Positions 10,846 through 20,925 of a stretch of 24,005 bases of DNA are shown piece after piece. How positions within the stretch are numbered: position 1 is the first letter of the stretch; every line of letters begins with the position of its first letter. The notes under the pieces were generated by a model. That model saw only the letters and a list, made by a program, of their open reading frames with translations. It did no database searches and was not told the origin of the DNA. Source of the stretch: Monosporascus cannonballus (Eukaryota > Ascomycota > Sordariomycetes > Xylariales); the NCBI GenBank assembly GCA_004154925.1, contig QJNS01000493.1, positions 1 to 24,005 on the forward strand. The letters run 5' to 3'. Position numbers and translations under genes: made by a program.

Positions 10846-11339
10846 TGTGACAGGAAGTGTTGAGGAGCAACCGTGTTCAATATGCTGCAAGTCTATCGAC
10901 TGCGAAAATCGTCGGATATATCTCAGGTGGTAACCATATGGAGTCGTATTTGTTGAAGTAACTTAATCCACAACTGCCGTTCTGAATGATGGGTTGTGAT
11001 GTAGATGTCCAGGTTCACGAGGCTGAGAAGAGGGTCGCAGATGTGGTGGAACCTTCGCAGCCTTGGACTCGGGGGTACGTACTACTCTTTGCAAGGGGTT
11101 GCAGAGTGAGGTGGTCTGTGCTAGACGCCGGTTGGGCTGCGCGTTTTGCATGTGATTCGTGCTTACCTAACTCTCTTCAAGCTGTCCTTTCCTTTGAAGC
11201 CACATCCGGCGTGGATCCTTCCGTGGCTGGGATATTACATCGTCACTTGCGGATCTCCTGTACGTAGATCTAGAACAACCACCTCGTTAGACCTCAGCGT
11301 AGACTCCTTTGCGCCGGTTTCAACACTTAGGCTGCCAAA
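10846..11339. promoter_or_regulatory. Divergent promoter between TAF13 and KSH1
   Basis: This 494-bp stretch separates the two start codons, transcribed outwards. It must hold both promoters and leaders. I see no strong TATA box. Palindromic pieces such as TACGTA (11076-11081, and again near 11262) and CATATG (near 10937) are present but not assignable to a factor. Short open frames here are probably leader sequence rather than genes. Confidence 0.6.
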
Positions 11340-11928
11340 ATGGTGAGTATACTGATTGTCATGTTCGCCTCTAGGGAATCAGCTTCTAATCGCATGGGAA
11401 ACTAGTCGGCGCTCTTCAACTTCCAGTCTCTTCTGCTCGTCATGTACGTCCCGCACGTCACCCTTCGATGGCCGTCATCCGGTTCCGCGACTCCCACTAC
11501 GAATCTACGTCGCGGTTCCGAGGGCTCTATGACCGCCCTGGTGTGGTCGATTTGCTAACCCGTAGTGCCCGCCTTCAGCCTCCTCCTCATCTGCACGTGC
11601 TCCTACCTGCACCAGATATTCCCGACGATACTCGACCGGAACAAACAAGGGTGCGTACGGTCTCCAAGAGCGGCGACATTCTTCTTCTCCGTAGAGCTTT
11701 GGAAGATTGGGGCTGACACTCGGTCATAACAGCTTGATGGGCATCTTCTGGAAGGCGGCGCGGATAGGCGAGAGACTGAGCCCGTACATAAGTCTCTGCT
11801 GCGTGTTCATGGCGGTTAGTCGCGCCCCTCTCCTCCCCTCCCCCTTTCTCTGCCAGCCTTGTTCCGCTTTAGTCAGCTTCGTCTCGGCTCACACGCGCCT
11901 CCAGGCGTCCGTCTTCATCGGCAACTGA
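11340..11928 (+). CDS. KSH1: Kish / TMEM167-family small membrane protein, 72 aa, five exons
   Basis: Spliced model: 11340-11342, 11406-11443, 11579-11650, 11733-11814, 11905-11928 (219 nt). The first coding exon is the ATG alone, followed at once by GTGAGT. Introns are 63, 135, 82 and 90 nt; donors are GTGAGT, GTACGT, GTGCGT and GTTAGT; branch sites include CTAAT, GCTAAC and GCTGAC. The joined protein starts MSALFNFQSLLLVILLLICT, then SYLHQIFPTILDRNKQG, GIFWKAARIGERLSPYISLC and ends MAASVFIGN. This matches the kish family in every conserved block and in length (72 aa, as in human TMEM167A). It has two membrane segments, about residues 7-24 and 53-70. Kish proteins sit in the Golgi/early secretory membrane and are needed for secretion; yeast KSH1 is essential. 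The last intron is the least certain because GTTAGT is a weak donor, but splicing gives exactly the family's C-terminal length. Confidence 0.94.
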
Positions 11929-14900
11929 GTTTATGACTCGTCAGGATCGCAATTCTCTGTTCTTGGGCGTCGTGGCGTATGGGAACAAAGGAATCAAACG
12001 GGTGGAGTTGAGCCTATTGGTTGTCATGATAAGGCAACGCGTCTACATAATGAACGTTGCGAGATGGATGCGTGTCGAGCTCGTCGAACTACTCGAGTGG
12101 CGAACGGTGTCAGCATTGTGCCCGGTGCTAAGGTGGAAATCCGGGCTTGCGGTTCCGCTTACGCGGTCTAATTAGATGACCAAACAAGTTTTCGTGCACC
12201 AGCCAGCACCGGGACTACAGGGGTTCTAGTCCCCAACGGCCCTCCTTGCGCGACTTGGGTTGTTTGTACAATTAGTGCCTGATCATGGTAAACTTGAGAT
12301 GGAAGTGTTGTACTCCAACCTAGAACGGCGGTTGGTGTCACATAGCGTCATAGCCGTTCGTGGGCTCGAGGACAAACAGCCCATCGGGCACGTTATACGT
12401 GTCGTTCCTGGGCGATATCTGGCGTATCCGGACGGCATTACGTCTTGTACACGTCGGATATGAAGCATATAAGGCATCAATTTTTAGCCACGAGGCACTA
12501 TAACATTACAGTGAAGCGGAGGCTGTGATCGAGAGGACGCTTTACTTCCCTGTGCATACTCTCACGGCGAGGCTGGACAAGTCTGCTATCAGCATCGGCT
12601 GGAGACATATTCACGCCCATGGCTCCCATGCAGTCGTGGCCTCGGACGGGAGGCGGGAAGAGAATTCGGCTCCCCCGCCTACCTACGTAGCAACAGACCA
12701 CGGACTGCGACAGCGATATTGAAAGCCTCACCACAAAACGGCCGTCACTGGAGCGACGTACGTCGACCAATTATTGTGGGAGCCTTCCACGTGCATACGT
12801 GCACATTCAGCGTTAGATAAGCGAGGTACCAAATATAGGCGGCGTCTAAGGTTGCATTACGGCCCGGGGCGCAGGTGCTACCGTATCTAGGCACCCAAGG
12901 AACTAGCCTCCCACCAATAGGTAGATAACGGTCGGCCCGGCCATGCGGTGGGACCGGCCGTGAGGAAGGCATTCTGACCTCCTCCCCCGCGAGGTGACCG
13001 GTGGTTGGATGAATACTTAGTTACAGTTCCGGTTCTACGTAGGTAGGATATGCTGCGCGTTAGCGATAGTAGGAAATCCCGTGTATTCGCGCATCTTTTC
13101 GGGGTCCCAAGCCTGAAACGCTTCTTGCGCTGCGCGCAGTAACGGAAACTGTGTAGATGCAACCGCTGCGTTGTCTGTCCACCGGCGCGTACGTAAGTAT
13201 CGTACAGGTGGCTGACACAAAATCCGCCCACTTTCAAATAACCGTCCAACAACTCCTTGGATAATAACTCCTTGGTTTCGGCAGATAGGCGTATACGGGA
13301 ACTTCCAGGCTGTTTTCAATTATTCCTTTTATGTAGATACCATTTTCCATTTTTTTATGTGTTCTGTTTTGGTATCAAAATCGCCTGCGAAATCTGTAGC
13401 TCATTTGGGTCACCCGCGCGAATGTTTGTGTCAACCACCTGCCGTAGAAGCCGAAGTCCTTGAGACTGATACTGCCACAATAGGGGGATTCACGTAGAAT
13501 GGGGAACAATCCCCGATTGGCGTCGTATCGCCTGCCAAGGTGAGATGACGTCGACTGCGAACCCGCGGAGGTAGATCTGCGTGTGTTTGATGGACGCGAA
13601 TGCATTGTCGTAATTTCAGCGCCATAAGGGCATTATGCATTATAGAGGCGTCGAGGCTGAGCACCGACGGTCATTTTAGGCTGACTTCTCGAGCAGAGAT
13701 TGCAGCGAACAAAAGCCACAGTCGAGATTACACCGAGGTGACGGTCACGGTGGAGAAGGGTTAGAGTTAGGGTGTGTTACAACCCTACTTCCGATAACCC
13801 GAACAGGGCAGCGGTTAGAACGGCTGCATTCGATCTCAGTCAGCCTCGCCGTTGAGGAGGAGTCCCCAGGTACTTCTATATTCGGGTCATTGAGGCTGAA
13901 AATCTGACTAATGGTCCATAGTATCTCGCTGACACGAGCCACCACGGCTAACGTACCTGACAAATAAATGTTTGCCAACATCACCCGCGCCGTCGACCGA
14001 AGCGAGATTTGGAATAGGGGCCCGGTCTAGGGCGCAAACAAAACGCGCATTAACATCCAGGTTTGTGGTGTAGTAACTCGCAGAGTAACAATTGACACGT
14101 CGATATTCTCGTATACACCCAAATCCGGAAGGAGGCCGAATCAACGGTACCGCTTCCGATGCGGTGACGCGGATAAAGGTACCTACTATGTAGGTAGTCA
14201 GCAGGTTACGTTTTTGCAGAGGCCTCCCGCCGCCCAAATCAAAACGGCTGCCGGCAGTCAAAGACGGCTTCTCAACTGTATCCAACCCCGTCCTTTGCTA
14301 AGTGCCTGATTCAGAGTACGGAGTAGTGCAGTCGGAGGCAAAAAATCTGGACGCTGTGTTGTTAGGAATTGGGAGGGCCGGGAGAAGTTGCGACGTTGCA
14401 ACCGACCAGGTTCGGGGGTCGAGATGCGATGGGAAAAGGAATAGGGATCTACGATTCAGAGGCCCGGGCTTGCGTTTTTGCTCGTCGAAGTCACAGATAA
14501 ACGACACGAATTTAGGGCAGTGGAATATTCTATTACGATTTCTAGCCCCTTGGCGTATCCGGACGCCCGGGGTCTGGTGGTGAGCCCAGCATGGGTTTGG
14601 TCTCCCGGCTGCGCGGTCTCGTCTTCTGAAATCCGGTATCAACAGAAACAGTGAACAGCCGCGACCGACGGACGATAAGGTAGGTAGGTACCTGTGATAC
14701 ACGTCGGGGAGGTAGTGACAACCCGCGAAGCCGGACGTGCAGGCTGGTGGCTTCGCAGAATTGGCATTCGGCGTGCCGCAAAGCGGAAATGAATCTCTAC
14801 GTAGACGTAGGTGCTGCCATGCTTTAACTTGCTCCTTACCTGATGTTCGAAGTGACAAAGACTACTTGGTGCATTGATGAAATCGAACTTCGCCTCAGTT

Positions 14901-15278
14901 GTGCATTGAATGGCGAGCAGCTTGCGTGGGAATCATACCCAGGCAGGTTAACTTAAAACGGAGGCGAGAATCCCTCAGGGCTCAAGCCTCGTTTTCAGGC
15001 GTTCAAAACCCTGGGTTGTCGCCGTCGTAGCCACCGCCGCTCGCCTGTCTATTAAATACCTCAGCTACTTGCGTTATGTCGAAGCGCCAGGAGGCAGCGC
15101 AGTGAATCCTTCCTCAATCCAGCTATGTTATGTCAGGTATGTGCCTGCTTGATGGGCAGGAGGTAGCGCTAAATAATTTAAACCTTGTTAAAGAAACACT
15201 CGCCTCATCTTCTTGCTCCGACTCAAATTTCGATTCAGCCGGGAGAAGCCCTGTAGAATGCCAGCGGCCCCTTGACTA

Positions 15279-15308
15279 GGGGATGGGGACTGGTGGGGGC
15301 TGGTGGGG
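15279..15308 (+). other. Candidate G-quadruplex motif
   Basis: Four G-runs of four or five bases (15279-15282, 15285-15288, 15295-15299, 15305-15308) are separated by loops of 2, 6 and 5 bases. This satisfies the usual quadruplex pattern on the plus strand. No gene start is close enough to tie it to regulation. Confidence 0.5.
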
Positions 15309-17086
15309 TACGGGCCCCGAGGAGAGCATATCAGGTGGCATTTTAAGCATCACGAGGAGATATGGATACGATATGGGTATGGGATGGGATATGCGCCTAA
15401 AGGAGCGAGCTAGTTGCCACAGAGGTACACAGAGGTACATGTAGTTAGAGCAGCTGCATATTGACTGGGAACAGCACACGATGTTGATGTTTCGATAACG
15501 TGTTGTGTTGGCCTCGTCGGAAGCCATCGCCCCATACTTTTATTTTTCCTCTTGACATAGCATAGAGACGAATTCGATGCTTTTCCAAACGCCCCTGGTT
15601 TCCAGCAGCGCTGTGCTGGAGCATGCTTGCCTTGAACAATGAAGCGTGTGTTCCGTGATGATCATCCTGCTGAGGACCTTGCCCCCAAGTCCGAAGATGC
15701 TTATAGTGTCGAGTCGCCTCGAGTATACGCACAGGCGCGACGACCCACCTCGGTAGTTGATGCGAACAATCCAGTCTGCTTTATGCTTTAGGTAATAGAC
15801 AAATGTTGGCTACCCCTTCTTACTTTCCCCTGCGACTGCAGTTCTCGGTGGTTTCTATCACGCATACCAGGGAGTTATAGAGGAATGCGTGACCGACAAA
15901 TGTATAGATCGAGTTATTTGATGCTGTATACATGCCAACCGTGTCCGTATGCAGCGTATAACCCGCTGCAGAACATGATTGGGCTGATCTACAGAACCTT
16001 CATGAGCGCCTAAACAACTTGATACCTAGCATATAACCCACCGTCATGCTGGCAAGATAGTTGCAGATATACGTAGGTAGGCATACATGCACGGACGAGA
16101 GTAGTTTGGAGTCCAACGATAAAGGCGTCTGGTAGGTAGGTACCCAGGTATGAAGCGTTGGCGGTGATGGCTACCTAGGGAGGTATGCATGTGTGAACCA
16201 ACACCGATAGACGGACTGCGGCGGCCAGCATGTCTATCGCATTAAAGGAGGAAAGGAAACGAAGCCAATATTCATTACACCATAAATCGCTAACGCCACT
16301 GCTCGTATCTGCGAATCATTATATCCCAAATCAAAAATAGGACGGCCGCTAAAGGGCTTACTGTCTAAAGAGACATTGGCTGAAAGCCGCAACCCTTGGG
16401 ACGAAAATATGCCTATCCCTGATTCGTCCCCAATCCTGCAGGACCCCTTATTAGACATCCGAGACCTTTTATAAGATGCCATCGTTCTGAGCCAAAACTG
16501 CGACTTCACGCGCAAGTCCAGTTGCCACTAGGAGTCCCCGGGATGGTCCCCTTAGGAATTCTCCATCTATAGGGAGCATGGCGCTATTGTAACAACGTGG
16601 AGTGTTTGGGTAGGCGTGTACTTCTTCCTATACATTCTTAACTAACCCATCTAATGCACGATCGCTTATCCCAAACTCCGCCTAGCAGATATCGTACTAC
16701 TCAGTACCTTGTAGTCTACTGGAACTAGGGGATTCTTTTGCTAAAGTCCAAGCATATAAAGTTGGCTTAAAGACTTTCTCTCACCTTCAGCCCGACATGG
16801 AGTCATTACCAGAGGCGAAGGGTATCACTATGGGATTGTCTAATTTGTATCTTCTTCCTAGGCAAGGATGGTACCCACCTGTCGGGGCCAATAATTCCGA
16901 CTCCCTGGTGTGCCACATGAATCGCATAGAGGTCCGATCGGCGAACCAGGTGCGAAAATGACTGGTTGCTCTTGTCAGCTTCGGGGCGGCTTCCATTTTT
17001 CTGGAATGTCTCCTATCCCACATATTTTTCACTCTTCCTTACGGATCCGCCCACTGCAGCTAGGGCAGGCCGTCCTTCGTGATTCG

Positions 17087-17116
17087 TGACTATCAATGAC
17101 TGTCAATGACTATCAA
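17087..17116. repeat. Tandem repeat, three copies of a 10-bp unit
   Basis: TGACTATCAA occurs at 17087-17096 and 17107-17116, with a one-base variant (TGACTGTCAA) between them. It lies in non-coding DNA and is probably slippage-derived. Confidence 0.8.
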
Positions 17117-17640
17117 GCTCTCTATCAAGACGCCCTTTGGGCACATACATTCACGCATAAATAAATGTACCGTATGTCTGCAGGGGCATATGCACATGGA
17201 CAAGGATCATTGGATTTATGTCCGATGTCTGCCAATTGTCGGTCACTGATCGCCAGGGATCTCTCCACGCTTTTGACAATTTCTTTGGGGCCTTTATGTA
17301 TTTTATTTTACCATCAACTAACCACCACAGGGAGAAAATGGTTGACAGGGAGACATACTAAAAAGAACAAGTTGCACCTATTTACGACTTTCACGACCGA
17401 GTCATTGGCGTTCTTGGTCTATCACCGGTTTCCAGCCCCCTAGCACCATCTGGTCGTCAACCACTGTACTTACTGCTCCACGATGGATGTGGCCACCATC
17501 CCCAGTTATGCGTCCGCCACTTGGCCGGTTCAGGAACCGATGGCTGAACTCGGAACATGCAGAGGTATTTACCGACATACTTCAGTTACGTACTGTGCAA
17601 GCGGACCGAGTGGCGCTCAGACCTAGCGGATTGAAGCGGG

Positions 17641-18900
17641 TTGAGATCCTCTTGCTTCCCTGAGCATTTAGGGGTCTACAATCACCCTAATCAGAGTACT
17701 GTACACATCCCCCTCTACATGTACCTCAGACCAAGAAGAGCACGGCACAGCACGTTGCAAGCCATGCATGCAATGCGGGAGAGTTCCGCCTCGCCATTTC
17801 TCTCACCAGCCATACATATCCATCTTTTGTATCATGCCGTGCTAATACCCCAAGCCCATACACTTCTTCATATCCATACCTATACCGAGTACCCATACCA
17901 ATACCCATGCCCACGCCTATCACTAAAATGGCTTGGTGCTTGGGTGTGGATGAGTTGGTTGATGGTGTGTGGATACAATATGGCTGGCAATGTCGGCGCA
18001 TTGAAAGTCTCGTCTCTCAATGCAGCAGCAATGCTTCATAAACATTTTTTTCCACCCCTACTCGACAAGCCCACCGCCCCCTTTCCTCCCTCGTGGGTAC
18101 CTACCTCACTCCTACCGCTGCTTCTATGTATTAATTTCACCGACCTGGAGCCGTGTCCGGCATGAACAATTCATAAACTACATTATTTCTTCTTTTATGC
18201 TTGCTCCTTTCCATATTACTTTCCCTTGCTGCAAGTCGCGAATAGTCCCCGGTTGTCCCCCGTCGTTCCTGAGCACATCTCTCTCTACTCCTGGGGCGTT
18301 CTCTCTTCACCCCCCTGAATCTTCTCTTTGTCTGAACGCTTCCAAACCCGACCTTCATTCACTTTTTTTTTTTTTTTTTTTTTTTGGAAACGGGCACTCC
18401 TCCTTGTCTGATAGTTCCTTCAAGCTCAACTGCAACCATCCACCTGGGCCGCTGTAGCTGCCCAACTGTAAGCTAGCCAACTGGCCAGTTGCATAGTACC
18501 TTGACATCACAGCATGTAAGAAGCCCAATCTTCGTTGTAGTCTTTCCGATAAACAAACTGCATTTACGCTTTTCCATCTTCAGTCTTCGAATGAATGCAG
18601 GGCGAGGCTAGTACAAAGACGCAACTATCCACACTCACGCGATCACACCCGTCTCACCCAATCCCCAGGCCGCCTGTTTGCTATTCGCCCATTTATACGA
18701 GAAAGACTCCGCTGACAAGTCCCCGGGTCCATAGTTACACTCATTCTCTGGGCACGATCCACAAGCCTAGAATAGAATATCAGCCCCCTCGGCACATAGA
18801 ACTCCAATTCGAGTCTTCCGGATTCCAACTAATATTCTCAGACATAACGTCTCCCTCGTGAGCTGCAACATTAGCTAGGCTCTGGCCGGGAATATAGAAG
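17641..18900 (+). promoter_or_regulatory. Pyrimidine-rich upstream region of the Tcp11 gene
   Basis: From about 18030 to 18400 the plus strand is rich in C and T, as fungal promoters and leaders often are. It includes an uninterrupted run of 23 T at 18363-18385. Open frames in this region (such as 17641-18165 and 18595-18861) look like by-products of pyrimidine richness. A frame of 88 codons at 18595-18861 could act as an upstream reading frame if the transcript starts early. A short leader intron ending in ATATAG just before the ATG is possible but not demonstrable. Confidence 0.45.
18363..18385 (+). repeat. Poly-T tract (T23)
   Basis: A run of 23 T residues about 515 bp upstream of the Tcp11 start. 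Poly(dT:dA) tracts keep nucleosomes off promoters; an (A)n tail of a retroposed insert on the minus strand is an alternative, but no insert boundary was seen. Confidence 0.85.
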
Positions 18901-20925
18901 ATGGATGATCAGGGAACCGGCGGTATTGAGAGCCGGGGCATCGAGAGTAACACGACTAGGCGTTTGTCTGAAGCGCGCCCACCGACCCACGATGATCAGC
19001 TTCAAAAGGAGGTTTCACAGCCAGAATCCTCGAATGGAGAAGGCAGCGAGCAAGTGAAGTTCCCACAGTCAGCGGGGCCGCGCCAGTTCGCCACGCCAGG
19101 CCCTTCACTCTCACGGAATCCATCCACATCGTCCACCCTTTCTACGCGGCAACCAACGCGGGGAGACTACTCGGAGACCGAGTCGAGACGTGGGCTCACT
19201 GCCCGACCTAAGCCGCTAGACCCTCCAGTTACCAAGAGCACGTTAAGCGAGCTGGACGTAACCAAGATCATCCATAACCCAAAGCTGCGGCACGACATAA
19301 ACTTCGACCCGGAACTACACTTCAGGCCCAATACCGATGGAGAGAAGGGCCGAAGGAAACAAGAAAAGGCCGGTCTGTTCTGGAAGGCGCTGCGTGATCA
19401 GTTAAACCTGTTCATCCAGCAGCGGGATGTGTTTATGGACAGATACGGCCAAGGCGAGGAGTGGTGCCTACCGCTCCTGTTGAAATCCGTAAAGGAGATC
19501 ATTCAGACCTTGGTCCCTTCTAAGGACAGGACATATCTGGATGAGGGCCTGAACGTCGAGCTGATCATGCAGCAGTTTAGCAAGGGCATGGCTGACCTCG
19601 AAAAGTTGGCTTCGTGGTTGTCCGGAGTTCTCAAGTCTCACTGCGCACCTATGAGAGACGAGTGGGTCGACCAGATGTACAATCAGTTAACAGACGGCAA
19701 CCGGAACAACGACATGGAGATGCTTGTGGGAGGGATGCGCAGTCTTCTGAGCGTCCTCGAGGCCATGAAGCTGGACGTCGCCAATCACCAAATCAGATGT
19801 TTGCGACCGATCTTGATAGAAGACACGGTTCATTTCGAACAGCGCTTTTTCCTGAAGAAGATTCGCGACGGCAAACTCGACCCAATGCCGGCTCGAGATT
19901 GGTATGCGGACATGGTGCTCCGGTATGGCCAATCTGCATCAACGTCAGGTCAGGTCTTTGGGGAGATGGCTGTCTTTATGGAGGCGGTGTCCAGAATGGT
20001 GCTTCCATCCCATCCAGAGGCGTTCCCGGACACGTTGATCTTTGATGAGGAGCGGATGTTGAAACTGCGTTCCGACATGCTTGACACAATCAACTTGGAG
20101 ATTTGCATGCGCCTGTATGAAGAGTACGAATATTCCGCGAGCACGAGCAGAGTACCATCTTTATTCCTGAGGTCGCCATCGATAGACCCTTCGGAGTTCC
20201 TGGGCTCTAGCCTCGAAGATGAGAGCCACGAGTTCAACTTGACGGCTCCTCGCTCCAGGCCGTCTAGCATCGTCCTCAGCTCTGCCGGTTCTGCCCATTC
20301 GAGCCCTCGCTCCTCCCTCGTCATGCTGACACCCTCACCGACGCCTACGCCGGCGAGCCGGGTAGTCGACCGGAGGACAAGGTCGCGAAACCTGTACAAC
20401 TCTCTCGTTGCCCTGCTTCAGAGCTCACCTGCTAGCTCACAACCAGATCGGCGATGGCAGGAGATGAAGGATTCCCTGGCCCTCGAGATATTCCGCTCTA
20501 CGAACGCGCCAACGGAAGCTCTCATGCTGTTCGAGGACAAACTAGCTGCCCATCTATCTGATATTCGCTCACCGCTGTTCCGTGAAGTCGAGCAGTACTT
20601 CCACCGTCGATTGCTCTCGGAGTTTCAGCAGCGCATGAAGGAGTTCAAGGGCCTCACGGGCGTCGGTCTCTTCTCCGTTGCGACGGGCGGTCGCCTACAT
20701 GGCCCCGGACGCACTTGGGACGGTTCGCGCGATAGCTTGCCGGACCGAGAGCGCAGTACGTCGGAGGGTTCTGTCCGAGAAGCGAGGGAAGAAGGTGGCG
20801 TCGAGGACATGGCCACCCGGCTGGCCCACCTCGCTACTCTCCACTGGAGAGTCTGGGCTCATCTTGTCTACCTCCGCGACTTCGACACGGAAATGTCGAA
20901 TGACGAGGACACAAACAGCATCTAA
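18901..20925 (+). CDS. SOK1: Tcp11/Sok1-family protein, 674 aa
   Basis: A single uninterrupted frame starting in a good context (AAGATGG). Residues 1-110 are disordered and rich in Ser, Thr, Pro and charged residues. The Tcp11 domain begins near 115 with LSELDVTKIIHNPKLRHDI and DPELHFRP; later blocks are HCAPMRDEWVDQM (247-259) and HQIRCLRPILIEDTVHFEQR (296-315). A Ser/Pro-rich linker (about 440-490, with SSPRSS and TPSPTPTP) interrupts the domain before its last part, which ends near LHWRVWAHLVYLRD. In yeast SOK1 was found as a suppressor of loss of protein kinase A activity; animal Tcp11 acts in sperm cAMP signalling. The N-terminus has RRLS (20-23), a classic PKA consensus, which fits but does not prove regulation by PKA. 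Fungal databases sometimes wrongly call this family a kinase; no kinase motifs are present. Gene symbol is by family. Confidence 0.92.
   Translation: MDDQGTGGIESRGIESNTTRRLSEARPPTHDDQLQKEVSQPESSNGEGSEQVKFPQSAGPRQFATPGPSLSRNPSTSSTLSTRQPTRGDYSETESRRGLTARPKPLDPPVTKSTLSELDVTKIIHNPKLRHDINFDPELHFRPNTDGEKGRRKQEKAGLFWKALRDQLNLFIQQRDVFMDRYGQGEEWCLPLLLKSVKEIIQTLVPSKDRTYLDEGLNVELIMQQFSKGMADLEKLASWLSGVLKSHCAPMRDEWVDQMYNQLTDGNRNNDMEMLVGGMRSLLSVLEAMKLDVANHQIRCLRPILIEDTVHFEQRFFLKKIRDGKLDPMPARDWYADMVLRYGQSASTSGQVFGEMAVFMEAVSRMVLPSHPEAFPDTLIFDEERMLKLRSDMLDTINLEICMRLYEEYEYSASTSRVPSLFLRSPSIDPSEFLGSSLEDESHEFNLTAPRSRPSSIVLSSAGSAHSSPRSSLVMLTPSPTPTPASRVVDRRTRSRNLYNSLVALLQSSPASSQPDRRWQEMKDSLALEIFRSTNAPTEALMLFEDKLAAHLSDIRSPLFREVEQYFHRRLLSEFQQRMKEFKGLTGVGLFSVATGGRLHGPGRTWDGSRDSLPDRERSTSEGSVREAREEGGVEDMATRLAHLATLHWRVWAHLVYLRDFDTEMSNDEDTNSI

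Larger units (their letters stand above)
11929..17640. other. Large gene-poor stretch
   Basis: About 5.7 kb (7 kb if the Tcp11 leader is included) with no reading frame I can assign on either strand. Open frames of 60-186 codons occur, the longest on the minus strand at 14298-14858, but none has a domain, a credible start context or splice partners. Composition is not AT-extreme, so this is not a typical RIP-ruined desert. Scattered TAGGTA/TACCTA blocks, a G-run cluster and a 10-bp tandem repeat are described separately. Confidence 0.5.

Noticed and set aside
13758..13772. Interstitial telomere-like GGGTTAGAGTTAGGG
   Set aside because: Only one true TTAGGG unit, with no array; easily chance.
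12419..14565. A 15-bp identical word (TGGCGTATCCGGACG) at about 12419 and 14551
   Set aside because: One shared 15-mer in 24 kb is not far from chance, and the flanks do not align.
14298..14858. 186-codon minus-strand open frame
   Set aside because: No domain or recognisable motif, atypical residue make-up, and an equally open plus-strand frame across part of it.
17641..18165. 174-codon plus-strand open frame
   Set aside because: It is His/Pro/Leu-rich text from pyrimidine-rich, repeat-like DNA just upstream of Tcp11, with no family resemblance.
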